From Burkholderiaceae bacterium (lineage in GTDB: Bacteria; Pseudomonadota; Gammaproteobacteria; Burkholderiales; Burkholderiaceae), in contig CANFLR010000003.1 of NCBI GenBank assembly GCA_947447945.1, forward strand, positions 1 through 64,000: a stretch of DNA of 64,000 bases, in the 5' to 3' direction. Numbering within the stretch: position 1 is the stretch's first letter; every line of letters begins with the position of its first letter. A program made the translations under genes and the position numbers. Positions 18,563 to 27,076 of the stretch are shown one piece after another. The notes beneath the pieces are model-generated. The model was not told the origin of the DNA. It searched no databases and was given only the letters and a program-made list of their open reading frames with translations.

Positions 18563-19623
18563 ACTGCAGCCCCAGCATCTTCACGATAAAAAGCCCTTGG
18601 TCTGCGCTTTGCAACTGCATTGGCAATCGCACGGATATGATCCGGGGTAGTTCCACAACAACCACCGACCAAATTTACCAAACCATCTTTTGCAAAACCA
18701 TCAACTAAGCTTGAAGTAATTTCAGGTGTCTCGTCAAAGCCCGTATCACTCATCGGATTAGGTAAACCCGCATTAGGGTAACAAGATACCGCTGCATCAC
18801 ATATTCGGGCAAGCTCCGCAATATAGGGCCGCATTAATGCAGCCCCCAAAGCACAATTCAAACCAAAAGTGAGTGGCTTAATGTGCCGTAAGCTATTCCA
18901 GAAGGCCTCAACCGTTTGTCCAGACAAAATTCGTCCAGATGCATCAGTCACCGTTCCTGAAATCATTACCGGCAAGAGCTCACCGGTCTCTTCAAAGAAT
19001 TCATCTAAAGCAAATAAAGCCGCTTTGGCATTAAGTGTATCGAAAATGGTTTCAACCAAAAATAAATCGACGCCACCTTCAAAAAGTCCTTCGATCTGCT
19101 CACGATAAGAAGCGCGTAAAGCATCAAAGGTAATGTTGCGCGCACCCGGGTCATTCACATCAGGAGAGATGCTCGCAGTCTTAGGGGTTGGCCCAATTGC
19201 ACCTGCGGCAAAACGGGGTTTATCTGGGGTGCTGTACTTGACACATGCTACCCGTGCTAATTGGGCCGAGACCACATTCATCTCACGTGCAAGACCGGCC
19301 AGCTTGTAATCCTCTTGAGCTACAGAGGTAGCGCCAAAGGTATTGGTTTCAATAATGTCAGCGCCTGCATCCAAGTACTGCTCATGAATTTTGCTAATAA
19401 TAGCGGGCTGGGTCAAAACCAATAATTCGTTATTGCCTTTGATATCACCGGGATGATCTGCAAATCGGGTATTACCTGGCAATCCACGGTAATCTCCTTC
19501 AGACAGTTTGTACTGCTGAATCATGGTACCCATTGCACCATCCAAAATGAGAATGCGCTGCTTTAAAAGCTCAGGGAGGGCCTGACCGCGTGTATAGGGC
19601 TGGGATAAACCATTAAATTGCAT
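18559..19623 (-). CDS. metH: methionine synthase, homocysteine S-methyltransferase part
   Basis: 354 residues equal to module 1 of MetH. It shows [15 protein letters not shown] at the start, [15 protein letters not shown], and the zinc cysteines in GLNCALGA and [12 protein letters not shown] near the C-terminus. Zinc activates homocysteine for methyl transfer. It overlaps the second metH gene by 4 bases and stays in a fixed order with it. The start is divergent from phaM, with 75 bases between; no riboswitch-like element is visible there. Confidence 0.94.
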   Translation of the reverse strand: MQFNGLSQPYTRGQALPELLKQRILILDGAMGTMIQQYKLSEGDYRGLPGNTRFADHPGDIKGNNELLVLTQPAIISKIHEQYLDAGADIIETNTFGATSVAQEDYKLAGLAREMNVVSAQLARVACVKYSTPDKPRFAAGAIGPTPKTASISPDVNDPGARNITFDALRASYREQIEGLFEGGVDLFLVETIFDTLNAKAALFALDEFFEETGELLPVMISGTVTDASGRILSGQTVEAFWNSLRHIKPLTFGLNCALGAALMRPYIAELARICDAAVSCYPNAGLPNPMSDTGFDETPEITSSLVDGFAKDGLVNLVGGCCGTTPDHIRAIANAVAKRRPRAFYREDAGAAV

Positions 19624-19698
19624 TGCTTAACCGGGAATAATCTCTAGAATCCCTTATTCTATTGGTAAAGCAATCTTTTTATCTAACCTGGGATCTAT

Positions 19699-20151
19699 AT
19701 GTTCGGAGCAATGCCAGAATTCAATCAAAGCCTAGAAATGCTCAAAACCATGTGGGGGCAGACTGGAGTAGGCCAAATGCCTGGCCAATTCCCCTTTACT
19801 AGCGATAGCGCTAAAGCCGCTGGAGGCTTTGGGGCAGCTTTCCCGGGCATAGATATTGATGAGCTTGAAAAACGGATTAAAGACTTAAAGAGCGTCGAAA
19901 ACTGGCTTAATCTTAATCTCAATATTCTCAAATCCACTATTCAGGGCCTCGAAGTACAACATGCGACGATGATGGCCCTTAAATCTTTTGGGGATGCTGT
20001 ATCCGCATCTGCAGCTGCGGCAACCGGCAATAGTGAAGAGAGTAAGCCCAAGAAAACGGCTGCTAAACCACGCAAAACCGCAACACGCCGTCGTCGCAAA
20101 GCTGGCGACTCAACTTACCTCGACGAAGTAGGTAATTCAGATGAGCAATAG
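19699..20151 (+). CDS. phaM: PhaM family polyhydroxyalkanoate granule regulator
   Basis: 150 residues. The N-terminal region has the PhaM pattern (FGAMPEFNQSLEMLKTMWGQ and IDIDELEKRIKDLKSVENWLNLNLN), and the C-terminus is a lysine/alanine-rich tail (KKTAAKPRKTATRRRRKAG) like histone-type DNA-binding tails. In Ralstonia eutropha PhaM binds PHB synthase and DNA and segregates granules. The last 89 bases of the gene are antisense to the end of the MBL hydrolase gene. Confidence 0.85.
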   Translation: MFGAMPEFNQSLEMLKTMWGQTGVGQMPGQFPFTSDSAKAAGGFGAAFPGIDIDELEKRIKDLKSVENWLNLNLNILKSTIQGLEVQHATMMALKSFGDAVSASAAAATGNSEESKPKKTAAKPRKTATRRRRKAGDSTYLDEVGNSDEQ

Positions 20152-21148
20152 TCTCGCCCATCGCAAATGTCATTTGGTGAAGATCTAATTCACGCTTAAA
20201 TAAAACCGGCACGATCTCTCGAGCGTGCACGGGTTTCTGACATGCCCCTAAGGTCTCGGCTAAGCGGTCATCATGATGGGCCTTGAGCTGGGCGATCCGT
20301 GGCTTCATTCCAGTAAAAGGCTTGCCATGTGAGGGCAGGACCAGAGTGTCATTAGGCAGCGGCAAGTATTTATCTAATGAGCTTAAGTAGAGCCCCAAAG
20401 GGTCTGCATCAGGATCTGCGTCGTAAACGCTGACATTTGTTGAAATCCGCGGCAACAACATATCCCCCGAAATCATCACTCCAAGTGGCTTGCAAAATAA
20501 CGAAGCGTGCTCTGGTGCATGACCATAACCCATAATGACTTGCCACTCATGCCCACCAATCAAAATCATCTCACCCTCAATGATGCGACGATATTGGCGG
20601 GGAACTCCTGGAACCATACTGCTGTAATAGTTTGCGCGGGCCCGAATTTTTTCCAAGTCTTCCGGAGTGTTTAGACCGTGCTTTTGAAAATGGTCTGCGG
20701 CTCCACCTCCGCCAACTAGGGCCCCAACCGCAGCTCCCCCCTCCCGATGGCTCAACCATTGGGCAGTTAAATAGTCAGTCATGGAGATCCATAAAGGCGC
20801 CTTCCAGTGTTGACATAGCCACTGGGATAAACCGATGTGATCGGGATGCATATGGGTCACCAGAACTCGCAATACCGGCAAGCCCTGGAGCTGCGTTGCA
20901 AATATCTGCTCCCACGATGCCCGCGTCTCTTCATTGGAGATGCCGCAATCTACGATTGTCCAACCCTGAGCACCTTCAAACTCATCACGCAAAAGCCATA
21001 AGTTGATATGGTCCAAAGCAAAAGGTAGACGCATTCTGAGCCAATACACGCCTGGCGCCACCTCTATCGTGGCGCCATTTTCTGGCAAATCATCCCCCAA
21101 GGGATAATGGATAGCGTTTTCTAAACTAGATTGATTCTTAGTATTCAT
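20063..21148 (-). CDS. MBL-fold metallo-hydrolase
   Basis: 361 residues. The zinc-binding motif is THMHPDHIG (HxHxDH), with later metal ligands likely in GYGHAPEHAS, SGDMLLP and LPSHGKPF. A C-terminal winged-helix-like region (HQMTFAMGETIAHLNYLLRRGKL) is typical of COG0491 proteins such as LACTB2-like hydrolases. The substrate is unknown, probably a thioester or phosphodiester. It is convergent with phaM with an unusually long 89-base 3' overlap, and divergent from the DUF1289 mini-gene. Confidence 0.88.
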   Translation of the reverse strand: MNTKNQSSLENAIHYPLGDDLPENGATIEVAPGVYWLRMRLPFALDHINLWLLRDEFEGAQGWTIVDCGISNEETRASWEQIFATQLQGLPVLRVLVTHMHPDHIGLSQWLCQHWKAPLWISMTDYLTAQWLSHREGGAAVGALVGGGGAADHFQKHGLNTPEDLEKIRARANYYSSMVPGVPRQYRRIIEGEMILIGGHEWQVIMGYGHAPEHASLFCKPLGVMISGDMLLPRISTNVSVYDADPDADPLGLYLSSLDKYLPLPNDTLVLPSHGKPFTGMKPRIAQLKAHHDDRLAETLGACQKPVHAREIVPVLFKRELDLHQMTFAMGETIAHLNYLLRRGKLSRQLCDDGVLRFCVV

Positions 21149-21179
21149 TAATATTGATTCTTCTATTGATAGGCATGCT

Positions 21180-21356
21180 TTGACAACCGTTCCATCACCC
21201 TGTATTAATTGGTGCGATATGAATCCAGAAAATGGGTATTGTCGTGGCTGTTATCGCACCCTCACTGAAATTGCCAACTGGTCAGGGCTGACAGATTCCG
21301 AAAAGCGCTTGATTTGCGAACAACTTGCAGCACGCAAACCACAGCAAACTCAATAA
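21180..21356 (+). CDS. DUF1289 family mini-protein (TTG start)
   Basis: A 58-residue protein missing from the ORF track. It contains SPCINWCDMNPENGYCRGC followed by YRTLTEIANWS, the complete four-cysteine DUF1289 signature, so it probably binds a metal or cluster. An ATG at 21219 exists but would cut off the first two cysteines. The in-frame TTG at 21180, preceded weakly by AGG, includes the whole domain and is my choice. The function is unknown. Confidence 0.7.
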   Translation: MTTVPSPCINWCDMNPENGYCRGCYRTLTEIANWSGLTDSEKRLICEQLAARKPQQTQ

Positions 21357-21380
21357 GTTATCCGTATTTATCACCGAAGT

Positions 21381-22364
21381 TTATTGATTCACATCGACAA
21401 TCAGGCGCCCACGAACATTGCCAGCAATCAATTCAGCAGCATAGGGAATCGACTGCTCTAAACTAATCTCATGAGAAATCTCATCTAAGGTTTTGAGGTC
21501 CACCAATTGACTCAATTGCTCATAAGCAGCGATGCGTTTTGCACGTGGCACCGTTACGCTATTGACCCCATATAAAGTGACACCCCGCAAAATAAAGGGG
21601 GCAACAGTCGATGGAAAATCCATGCCTTGCGCCAAGCCACATGCCGCAACCGCACCATCACTCTTTGTTTGGGCGCAAGCATTCGCCAGGGTGTGGCTAC
21701 CAACACTATCGACTACCGCCGCCCAACGCTCTTTTGCTAAAGGCTTACCTGGCGAGGCTAGGATGGTACGATCAATAACTTCTGTTGCACCCAATGACTT
21801 GAGGTATTCCGCCTCGGACATGCGGCCGGTACTTGCCACTACCGTAAAGCCCAGCTTGCTTAATAAGGCAATGGCAAAGCTGCCAACCCCACCAGCAGCC
21901 CCTGTTACAAGGACCTCGCCATCACTAGGCTTCAAGCCGTGCCGCTGTAAAGCCATAACACATAGCATCGCTGTATAGCCTGCAGTACCAATTGCTAGAG
22001 CTTGTTTTGGGGTAAAGCCTTTTGGCAGAGGAATAAGCCAATCGGCCTTAACACGAGCCATTTGGGCTAATCCGCCCCAATGGCCTTCTCCCACGCCCCA
22101 GCCATTAAGGAGCACCTGATCGCCCACCCTAAAGTCTGGATTAGCGCTTTCCAGCACTTCCCCCGCGAAATCAATCCCTGGCACCATTGGGAAGGCGCGA
22201 ACAACCGGGCCCTTGCCCGTAATAGCCAAGCCATCCTTGTAATTAAGGGTGGAATAGAGGACCCTTACCGTAACGTCCCCAGCCGGCAGGTCGGCTTCAT
22301 TAATCTCCGTCAGCTGGGCACGGTATCCCTGATCGTCTTTATTGACCAAAATCGCTTTAAACAT
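21381..22364 (-). CDS. acuI: acrylyl-CoA reductase family MDR oxidoreductase (AcuI/YhdH)
   Basis: 327 residues of the medium-chain dehydrogenase superfamily without structural zinc. The dinucleotide motif is VTGAAGGVGSFAIALL, and the N-terminus FKAILVNKDDQGY together with LNYKDGLAITGKG is typical of the YhdH/AcuI group. The enzyme reduces acryloyl-CoA to propionyl-CoA with NADPH, linked to DMSP or detoxification pathways; the exact substrate is not proven by sequence. A good ribosome site (AGGAAGAG) precedes the ATG. Confidence 0.85.
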   Translation of the reverse strand: MFKAILVNKDDQGYRAQLTEINEADLPAGDVTVRVLYSTLNYKDGLAITGKGPVVRAFPMVPGIDFAGEVLESANPDFRVGDQVLLNGWGVGEGHWGGLAQMARVKADWLIPLPKGFTPKQALAIGTAGYTAMLCVMALQRHGLKPSDGEVLVTGAAGGVGSFAIALLSKLGFTVVASTGRMSEAEYLKSLGATEVIDRTILASPGKPLAKERWAAVVDSVGSHTLANACAQTKSDGAVAACGLAQGMDFPSTVAPFILRGVTLYGVNSVTVPRAKRIAAYEQLSQLVDLKTLDEISHEISLEQSIPYAAELIAGNVRGRLIVDVNQ

Positions 22365-22451
22365 ATCTCTTCCTTTTTAAGCAGAGCAATTCTCCACAAC
22401 AAATCTCTAAAGGGTTTATTCTTACGAGCATTATTGATTATGGAGGTTTCC

Positions 22452-22748
22452 ATGAAAAAAATTCTACTATTAACTGCACTTTCTGGCTCTTTACTGTCTG
22501 GCTGCTATTCGACCCAGATCAATATGTCTATGGGTAATATGCGTCTCATCACCTCGAGCGCTAACCCTCAAGAAGTGATGGATTTTGCAACAAAAGCTTG
22601 TCAGGGTGATTTTTATCAAGGCGCGAGCTTCCTCTCTAAGGCGGGTAAAGAATATCGTTTCAAATGCGTAAAAGCCCAAGAGAATGAAGTGTTGATTCCC
22701 ATTCCGGGAACAACACTTGGGCCCGATAAAAAAGATGACGCTAAATAA
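22452..22748 (+). CDS. small hypothetical lipoprotein
   Basis: 98 residues. The track ORF begins far upstream inside acuI; the ATG at 22452 is preceded by GGAG with good spacing and gives MKKILLLTALSGSLLSGC, a lipoprotein signal with lipobox LLSGC at residue 18. The mature part has no recognised domain; two cysteines (KACQG, KCVKA) could form a disulfide. It lies 11 bases before the flavin reductase gene and may be co-transcribed. Confidence 0.7.
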   Translation: MKKILLLTALSGSLLSGCYSTQINMSMGNMRLITSSANPQEVMDFATKACQGDFYQGASFLSKAGKEYRFKCVKAQENEVLIPIPGTTLGPDKKDDAK

Positions 22749-22759
22749 GCAAATTATTA

Positions 22760-23260
22760 ATGGCCCCATTTACCTCGCAAGAACTCCGCACTGGATTTGC
22801 ATCATTTGCAACTGGGGTCACAGTCATCACCTGCTTGGATGTTGATGGGCAAGCGCATGGCATCACTATCAGTTCATTTAATACCGTCTCTTTAGAGCCG
22901 CCACTCATTTTGTGGAGTTTAAATAAGCGCTCCCGGCTGATGCCCTATTTTGAAGTGGGCCATCCACAATTGATTCATGTGCTCGAGCGTTCTCAGGAAG
23001 ACTTGGCAATGCACTTTGCCAAAGTAAAAGAGAACCAATTTGATGGCGTATCACACCAAGCGATTGCTAGCGGTCTCGAGCAGATCAATGGTTGCGTTGC
23101 TTACTATGAATGTGAGACTGTTTCTGTGCATACAGGTGGTGATCACAATATCATTGTTGCCAAAGTCTTAAGTCTAAAAAATGATCCAGATCGTGAGCCT
23201 CTCATTTTTGCGCGTAGCAAATTTCTTGGGCTAGATTTGGCTGAAATCAAAACCATTTAA
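22760..23260 (+). CDS. flavin reductase family protein
   Basis: 166 residues that match the FMN-binding split-barrel flavin reductase domain: FASFATGVTVITCLDVDGQAHGITISSFNTVSLEPP is the diagnostic opening, with HVLERSQEDLAMHF and GGDHNIIVAKV later. Such proteins reduce FMN or FAD with NAD(P)H, commonly for a two-component monooxygenase. No monooxygenase is adjacent. The following GST gene is 17 bases away. Confidence 0.88.
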   Translation: MAPFTSQELRTGFASFATGVTVITCLDVDGQAHGITISSFNTVSLEPPLILWSLNKRSRLMPYFEVGHPQLIHVLERSQEDLAMHFAKVKENQFDGVSHQAIASGLEQINGCVAYYECETVSVHTGGDHNIIVAKVLSLKNDPDREPLIFARSKFLGLDLAEIKTI

Positions 23261-23277
23261 GTAAAGGAAATATTGTG

Positions 23278-23937
23278 ATGCGTTTATGGGGCAGGAAAAG
23301 TTCTATCAATGTACAAAAAGTTTTATGGTGCCTTGCCGAGTTGGGTCTTAAAGAAAGCAAAGACTTTGAGCGAATTGATGCAGGCCTTCACTTTGGCCTC
23401 AATCGAACGCCTGAGTTCTTAAAACTTAATCCAAACGGTCTAGTTCCAACCCTAGAAGATGGTGATATTACTCTTTGGGAGTCCAATACTATCCTGCGCT
23501 ACCTAGCTCGGCAGCATGATCAAAAAAACCGCTTTCCTACAGATATTGCCAGTCAGTATGGCTCTGAAAAGTGGCTTGATTGGCAACTAGGCACGATGTG
23601 GCCCTCATTGCGTACCCCTTTCTTGGGCCTGACCCGAACCCCTGAGGCCGAGCGTAATTACACCGCCATTCAAAAAGCCTATCAAGATACCAATAAGCTG
23701 TTAAGTCTGCTTGATCAGACTTTAGCAAACCAAAAATACTGCTCTGGTGATCGCTTTCATATTGGCGACATTCCATTGGCTCTATGCATAGGTCGCTGGA
23801 TTCTACTTCATCAATCTTTCCCTGAAAAAACAGGCCCTCGTGCAGAACTTAAAAATATTGACGCCTGGTTAAAGCGCTTAGAAACCGAAACTCAATATAG
23901 TGAAATTGCAGAAAAAGAACTCAATATCATCAAGTAA
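23278..23937 (+). CDS. glutathione S-transferase family protein
   Basis: 219 residues. Thioredoxin-like N-domain with NPNGLVPTLEDG (cis-proline) and WESNTILRYLA (glutathione gamma-glutamyl contact), followed by the all-helical C-domain with DIPLALCIGRWI. The start could be the GTG at 23275 or the ATG at 23278; both follow AAAGGAAA, and I prefer the ATG. A bidirectional hairpin terminator lies beyond the stop. Confidence 0.9.
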   Translation: MRLWGRKSSINVQKVLWCLAELGLKESKDFERIDAGLHFGLNRTPEFLKLNPNGLVPTLEDGDITLWESNTILRYLARQHDQKNRFPTDIASQYGSEKWLDWQLGTMWPSLRTPFLGLTRTPEAERNYTAIQKAYQDTNKLLSLLDQTLANQKYCSGDRFHIGDIPLALCIGRWILLHQSFPEKTGPRAELKNIDAWLKRLETETQYSEIAEKELNIIK

Positions 23938-23976
23938 TTCGTATAGCGTTCTGCTATAGCATTCGTGAGACGTAGA

Positions 23977-24012
23977 ATAAAAAAGGGTGAACATTGTTTT
24001 CACCCTTTTTGT
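23977..24012. terminator. bidirectional rho-independent terminator
   Basis: AAAAAGGGTGAA, a short loop, then TTCACCCTTTTT form a near-perfect 12-base inverted repeat with A and T runs on both sides. It lies between the convergent GST gene and RND permease gene, so it can stop transcription from either direction. Confidence 0.85.
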
Positions 24013-24033
24013 TTTTCATCAAAGTGAGTTCGT

Positions 24034-27000
24034 TTATTGTTGATTGAACTTTTTTTCGTGATGATCGGCACCCATAAACAGATACATAGCGGGCACAACA
24101 AACAAGGTAAACATAGTGCCAATTGAAAGGCCCGTGAAAATCACAATGCCCATCGATTGACGTCCTGCAGCACCCGCGCCAGAGGCAACTACCAGTGGCA
24201 CCACGCCCAATACCATTGCGGCGGTGGTCATCAAAATTGGTCTAAGACGCACACTACATGCTTCGATAATGGCTTCCAGTTTGCTAAGTCCCGTTGCCTG
24301 TAGTTCATTGGCAAACTCCACAATCAAAATACCGTGCTTACTAATCAGCCCCATTAACGTCACCAATCCTACCTGCGTATAGACGTTGAGCGTTGTAAAT
24401 CCAAGATTAATAAAGATTAATGCGCCGAACAAAGCCAGCGGCACAGAAACTAAAATCACAATAGGATCGCGGAAGCTTTCAAACTGTGCCGCCAAAACAA
24501 GGAACACGATCAAAATTGCAAAGAACATGGTGACCAAAAATCCGCCGGACTCTTGCATAAATTGACGGGAAGGGCCAGCATAGTCCATAGCGTAACCATT
24601 GGGGGCGACTTCTTTTAAGGTCTGACGCATGTACTCTAATAAATCTGCCTGAGAAATGAATGGCGTACTCACACCCGAGATGGTGGCGGAATTTAATTGC
24701 TGAAAGTGGTTGATGGACTCGGGAACAATTCGCTGCTTAATCGATGCAATAGTGCGCGCCTGAATCATTGCACCACTTGGGGTGCGAATGTAGTAATCCA
24801 AGACTTGATCAGGATTTAAGCGATCAATCTGTTTCACTTGGGGAATGACTTTATAGGAGCGCCCTGCAACTGAGAAGTAATTAACATAACCGCCACCAAG
24901 CGCAGCGGATAGGGCTGCGCCAACTTGTTGCTGGGTCATGCCTAGTGCGGCCACCTTTTCTCTATCAATGACCAATAGATCCTGAGGTTTATCAATTTTG
25001 AGATCGGTATCCACAAAGAAGAAATTTCCACTGCGACGCGCCTTATCAAGTACCGCTTGAGAGATCTCATTAAGCTGGTCATAGGGTTCAGTAGTCGTAA
25101 TCACAACCTGAACAGGAAGTCCTTGGGCTCCTGGCAAAGCAGGAAATTGAAATGCTGCAACTCGTGCGCCAGCAATTGAATTCCACTTATTTTGCATATC
25201 CGCTTGGAACTTAGTGGCTGAACGTTTCCGCTGATCCCAGTCCTTTAGTAGGATCCCGCCAAAACTCGAGTTTGGACTCGTGATCTGAAAAGCCTGCTCA
25301 TACTCGGGCTCAACACTGGCAATCTGGTAGATCTGATCGGCATAGGTCTGCATCTGGGCGACGGTACTATTCGCTGGGCCAGTAGCCTGCATCAAGACAA
25401 TACCTTGATCTTCTGTAGGCGCTAACTCTGCACGAGAAGTTGCATATAAGTAAGCGACTCCACCAAGCAAAATAGCGCCCATCACAATAATCACCTGCCA
25501 AGTTGACAGTAGACTGCGAAGAGCACTTTGATACCCATGATGTACTTTGTCAAAGATACGATCAATCTTTTGCACAAAAGAAGATGCCTCTTGCGCTTCG
25601 GTGAAGATGCGTGAACACATCATCGGCGAGAGTGTTAGCGCAATCAAACCTGATACCGCAACAGCGCTAGCCAAAGTAAAAGCAAACTCCGTAAAGAGCG
25701 CCCCTGTTAAGCCGCCTTGGAAACCGATTGGAATATAGACAGCAATCAGTACAACCGTCATTGCCAAAATAGGACTACCTAATTCACGGGCTGCGATTAA
25801 AGATGCCTCCAGTGGAGATTTACCCTCTTTCATATGGCGATCGACGTTCTCCACCACAATAATCGCATCATCTACCACCAAACCAATTGCCAAAACTAGT
25901 GCAAGCAAGGTCAACAGATTAATGGAGTAGCCTAAGATTTGCATCAAAAAGAAAGTGCCAATTAAGGAAAGTGGCATGGCAATTACAGGAATAAGAACAG
26001 CGCGATAGCTACCTAAGAATAGATAAATCACAACCGTCACAATGACGAGCGCCTCAAGCAGAGTCTTCACCACCTCACTAATGGAGGTCGTAATAAATTG
26101 AGTTGAATCGTAGACCACCTTACCCGTTAAGCCAACAGGTAACTGCTTCTGAACACCAGGCAAAACCGCCCTGACTCGCTGAGCAACATCCAGTAAGTTG
26201 GCCTGAGGTGCCACTTTAATACCAATAAATACAGATTGCTTTCCACTAAAAGCAACATTGGTGTTGTAATCCTCGGATCCGAGGGTAACAGTGGCTACTT
26301 GGTCTAAATAGACAATATTGACGCCATTACTCTTTACAACAAGCTTACGAAACCCCTCAAGTGAGTGTAGGTCTGTCCCAGCAACCAAGTCTACGGAGAC
26401 CATATCTCCTTTGGTGCTGCCAACCGCTGATAAATAATTATTGGCTGCCATTGCGTTATAAACATCATCCGCCCCAACGCCCAGACCAGCCATTCTTTCT
26501 CGATCAAGCCACGCCCTCAGTGCAAATTTTCGCCCGCCAATAATTTCTGCTGTTTGTACACCATCAATAGAATCAAATTTAGGCTTTACTACGCGCAGCA
26601 AATAATCTGTCGTTGCATTATTTTCAATCTCATCACTATAAAAACCCATGTACATAGCATCGGTTGTTTGGCCAATTTGTACGGTTAAAACAGGTTGCTG
26701 GGCTTGCGGAGGAAGCTGATTCTTGACTGCACTAATTTGTGTCTGAATCTGCGTTAACGCTGCATTCGAGTCATAGTTCAACTTTAAAGTAGCAATAATC
26801 GTCGACGTACCGCTAACGCTTGTGGATGAGAGGTAGTCAATTCCCTGCGCTTGGGCAATAGAGGCTTCCAATGGTTGCGTAATAAACCCAGCAATCGTAT
26901 CGGGATCTGCGCCATAGTAAGAGGTCGTAATGGTCACAATTGCATTTTGAGTTTGAGGGTATTGATTGACCGGCAAAGAGCCAATCGCCTTCAAACCAAA

Positions 27001-27069
27001 TACCAATACGAGCGCACTCACCACCAGCGATAACACCGGCTTACGAATAAAGGTATCAGTCCAATTCAT
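24034..27069 (-). CDS. multidrug efflux RND transporter permease (HAE-1 family)
   Basis: 1011 residues of the inner-membrane RND pump: a first helix after FIRKPVLSLVVSALVLV, two large periplasmic loops, and the proton-relay segment LLALVLAIGLVVDDAIIVVENV with the adjacent Asp-Asp pair. It closely follows the MexW/MexI-type pattern in the first 100 residues. The permease, adaptor and outer-membrane factor are all present here, so it is a complete tripartite pump. Substrates cannot be inferred. It lies 7 bases after the adaptor gene. Confidence 0.93.
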   Translation of the reverse strand: MNWTDTFIRKPVLSLVVSALVLVFGLKAIGSLPVNQYPQTQNAIVTITTSYYGADPDTIAGFITQPLEASIAQAQGIDYLSSTSVSGTSTIIATLKLNYDSNAALTQIQTQISAVKNQLPPQAQQPVLTVQIGQTTDAMYMGFYSDEIENNATTDYLLRVVKPKFDSIDGVQTAEIIGGRKFALRAWLDRERMAGLGVGADDVYNAMAANNYLSAVGSTKGDMVSVDLVAGTDLHSLEGFRKLVVKSNGVNIVYLDQVATVTLGSEDYNTNVAFSGKQSVFIGIKVAPQANLLDVAQRVRAVLPGVQKQLPVGLTGKVVYDSTQFITTSISEVVKTLLEALVIVTVVIYLFLGSYRAVLIPVIAMPLSLIGTFFLMQILGYSINLLTLLALVLAIGLVVDDAIIVVENVDRHMKEGKSPLEASLIAARELGSPILAMTVVLIAVYIPIGFQGGLTGALFTEFAFTLASAVAVSGLIALTLSPMMCSRIFTEAQEASSFVQKIDRIFDKVHHGYQSALRSLLSTWQVIIVMGAILLGGVAYLYATSRAELAPTEDQGIVLMQATGPANSTVAQMQTYADQIYQIASVEPEYEQAFQITSPNSSFGGILLKDWDQRKRSATKFQADMQNKWNSIAGARVAAFQFPALPGAQGLPVQVVITTTEPYDQLNEISQAVLDKARRSGNFFFVDTDLKIDKPQDLLVIDREKVAALGMTQQQVGAALSAALGGGYVNYFSVAGRSYKVIPQVKQIDRLNPDQVLDYYIRTPSGAMIQARTIASIKQRIVPESINHFQQLNSATISGVSTPFISQADLLEYMRQTLKEVAPNGYAMDYAGPSRQFMQESGGFLVTMFFAILIVFLVLAAQFESFRDPIVILVSVPLALFGALIFINLGFTTLNVYTQVGLVTLMGLISKHGILIVEFANELQATGLSKLEAIIEACSVRLRPILMTTAAMVLGVVPLVVASGAGAAGRQSMGIVIFTGLSIGTMFTLFVVPAMYLFMGADHHEKKFNQQ

Positions 27070-27076
27070 CTACTAC

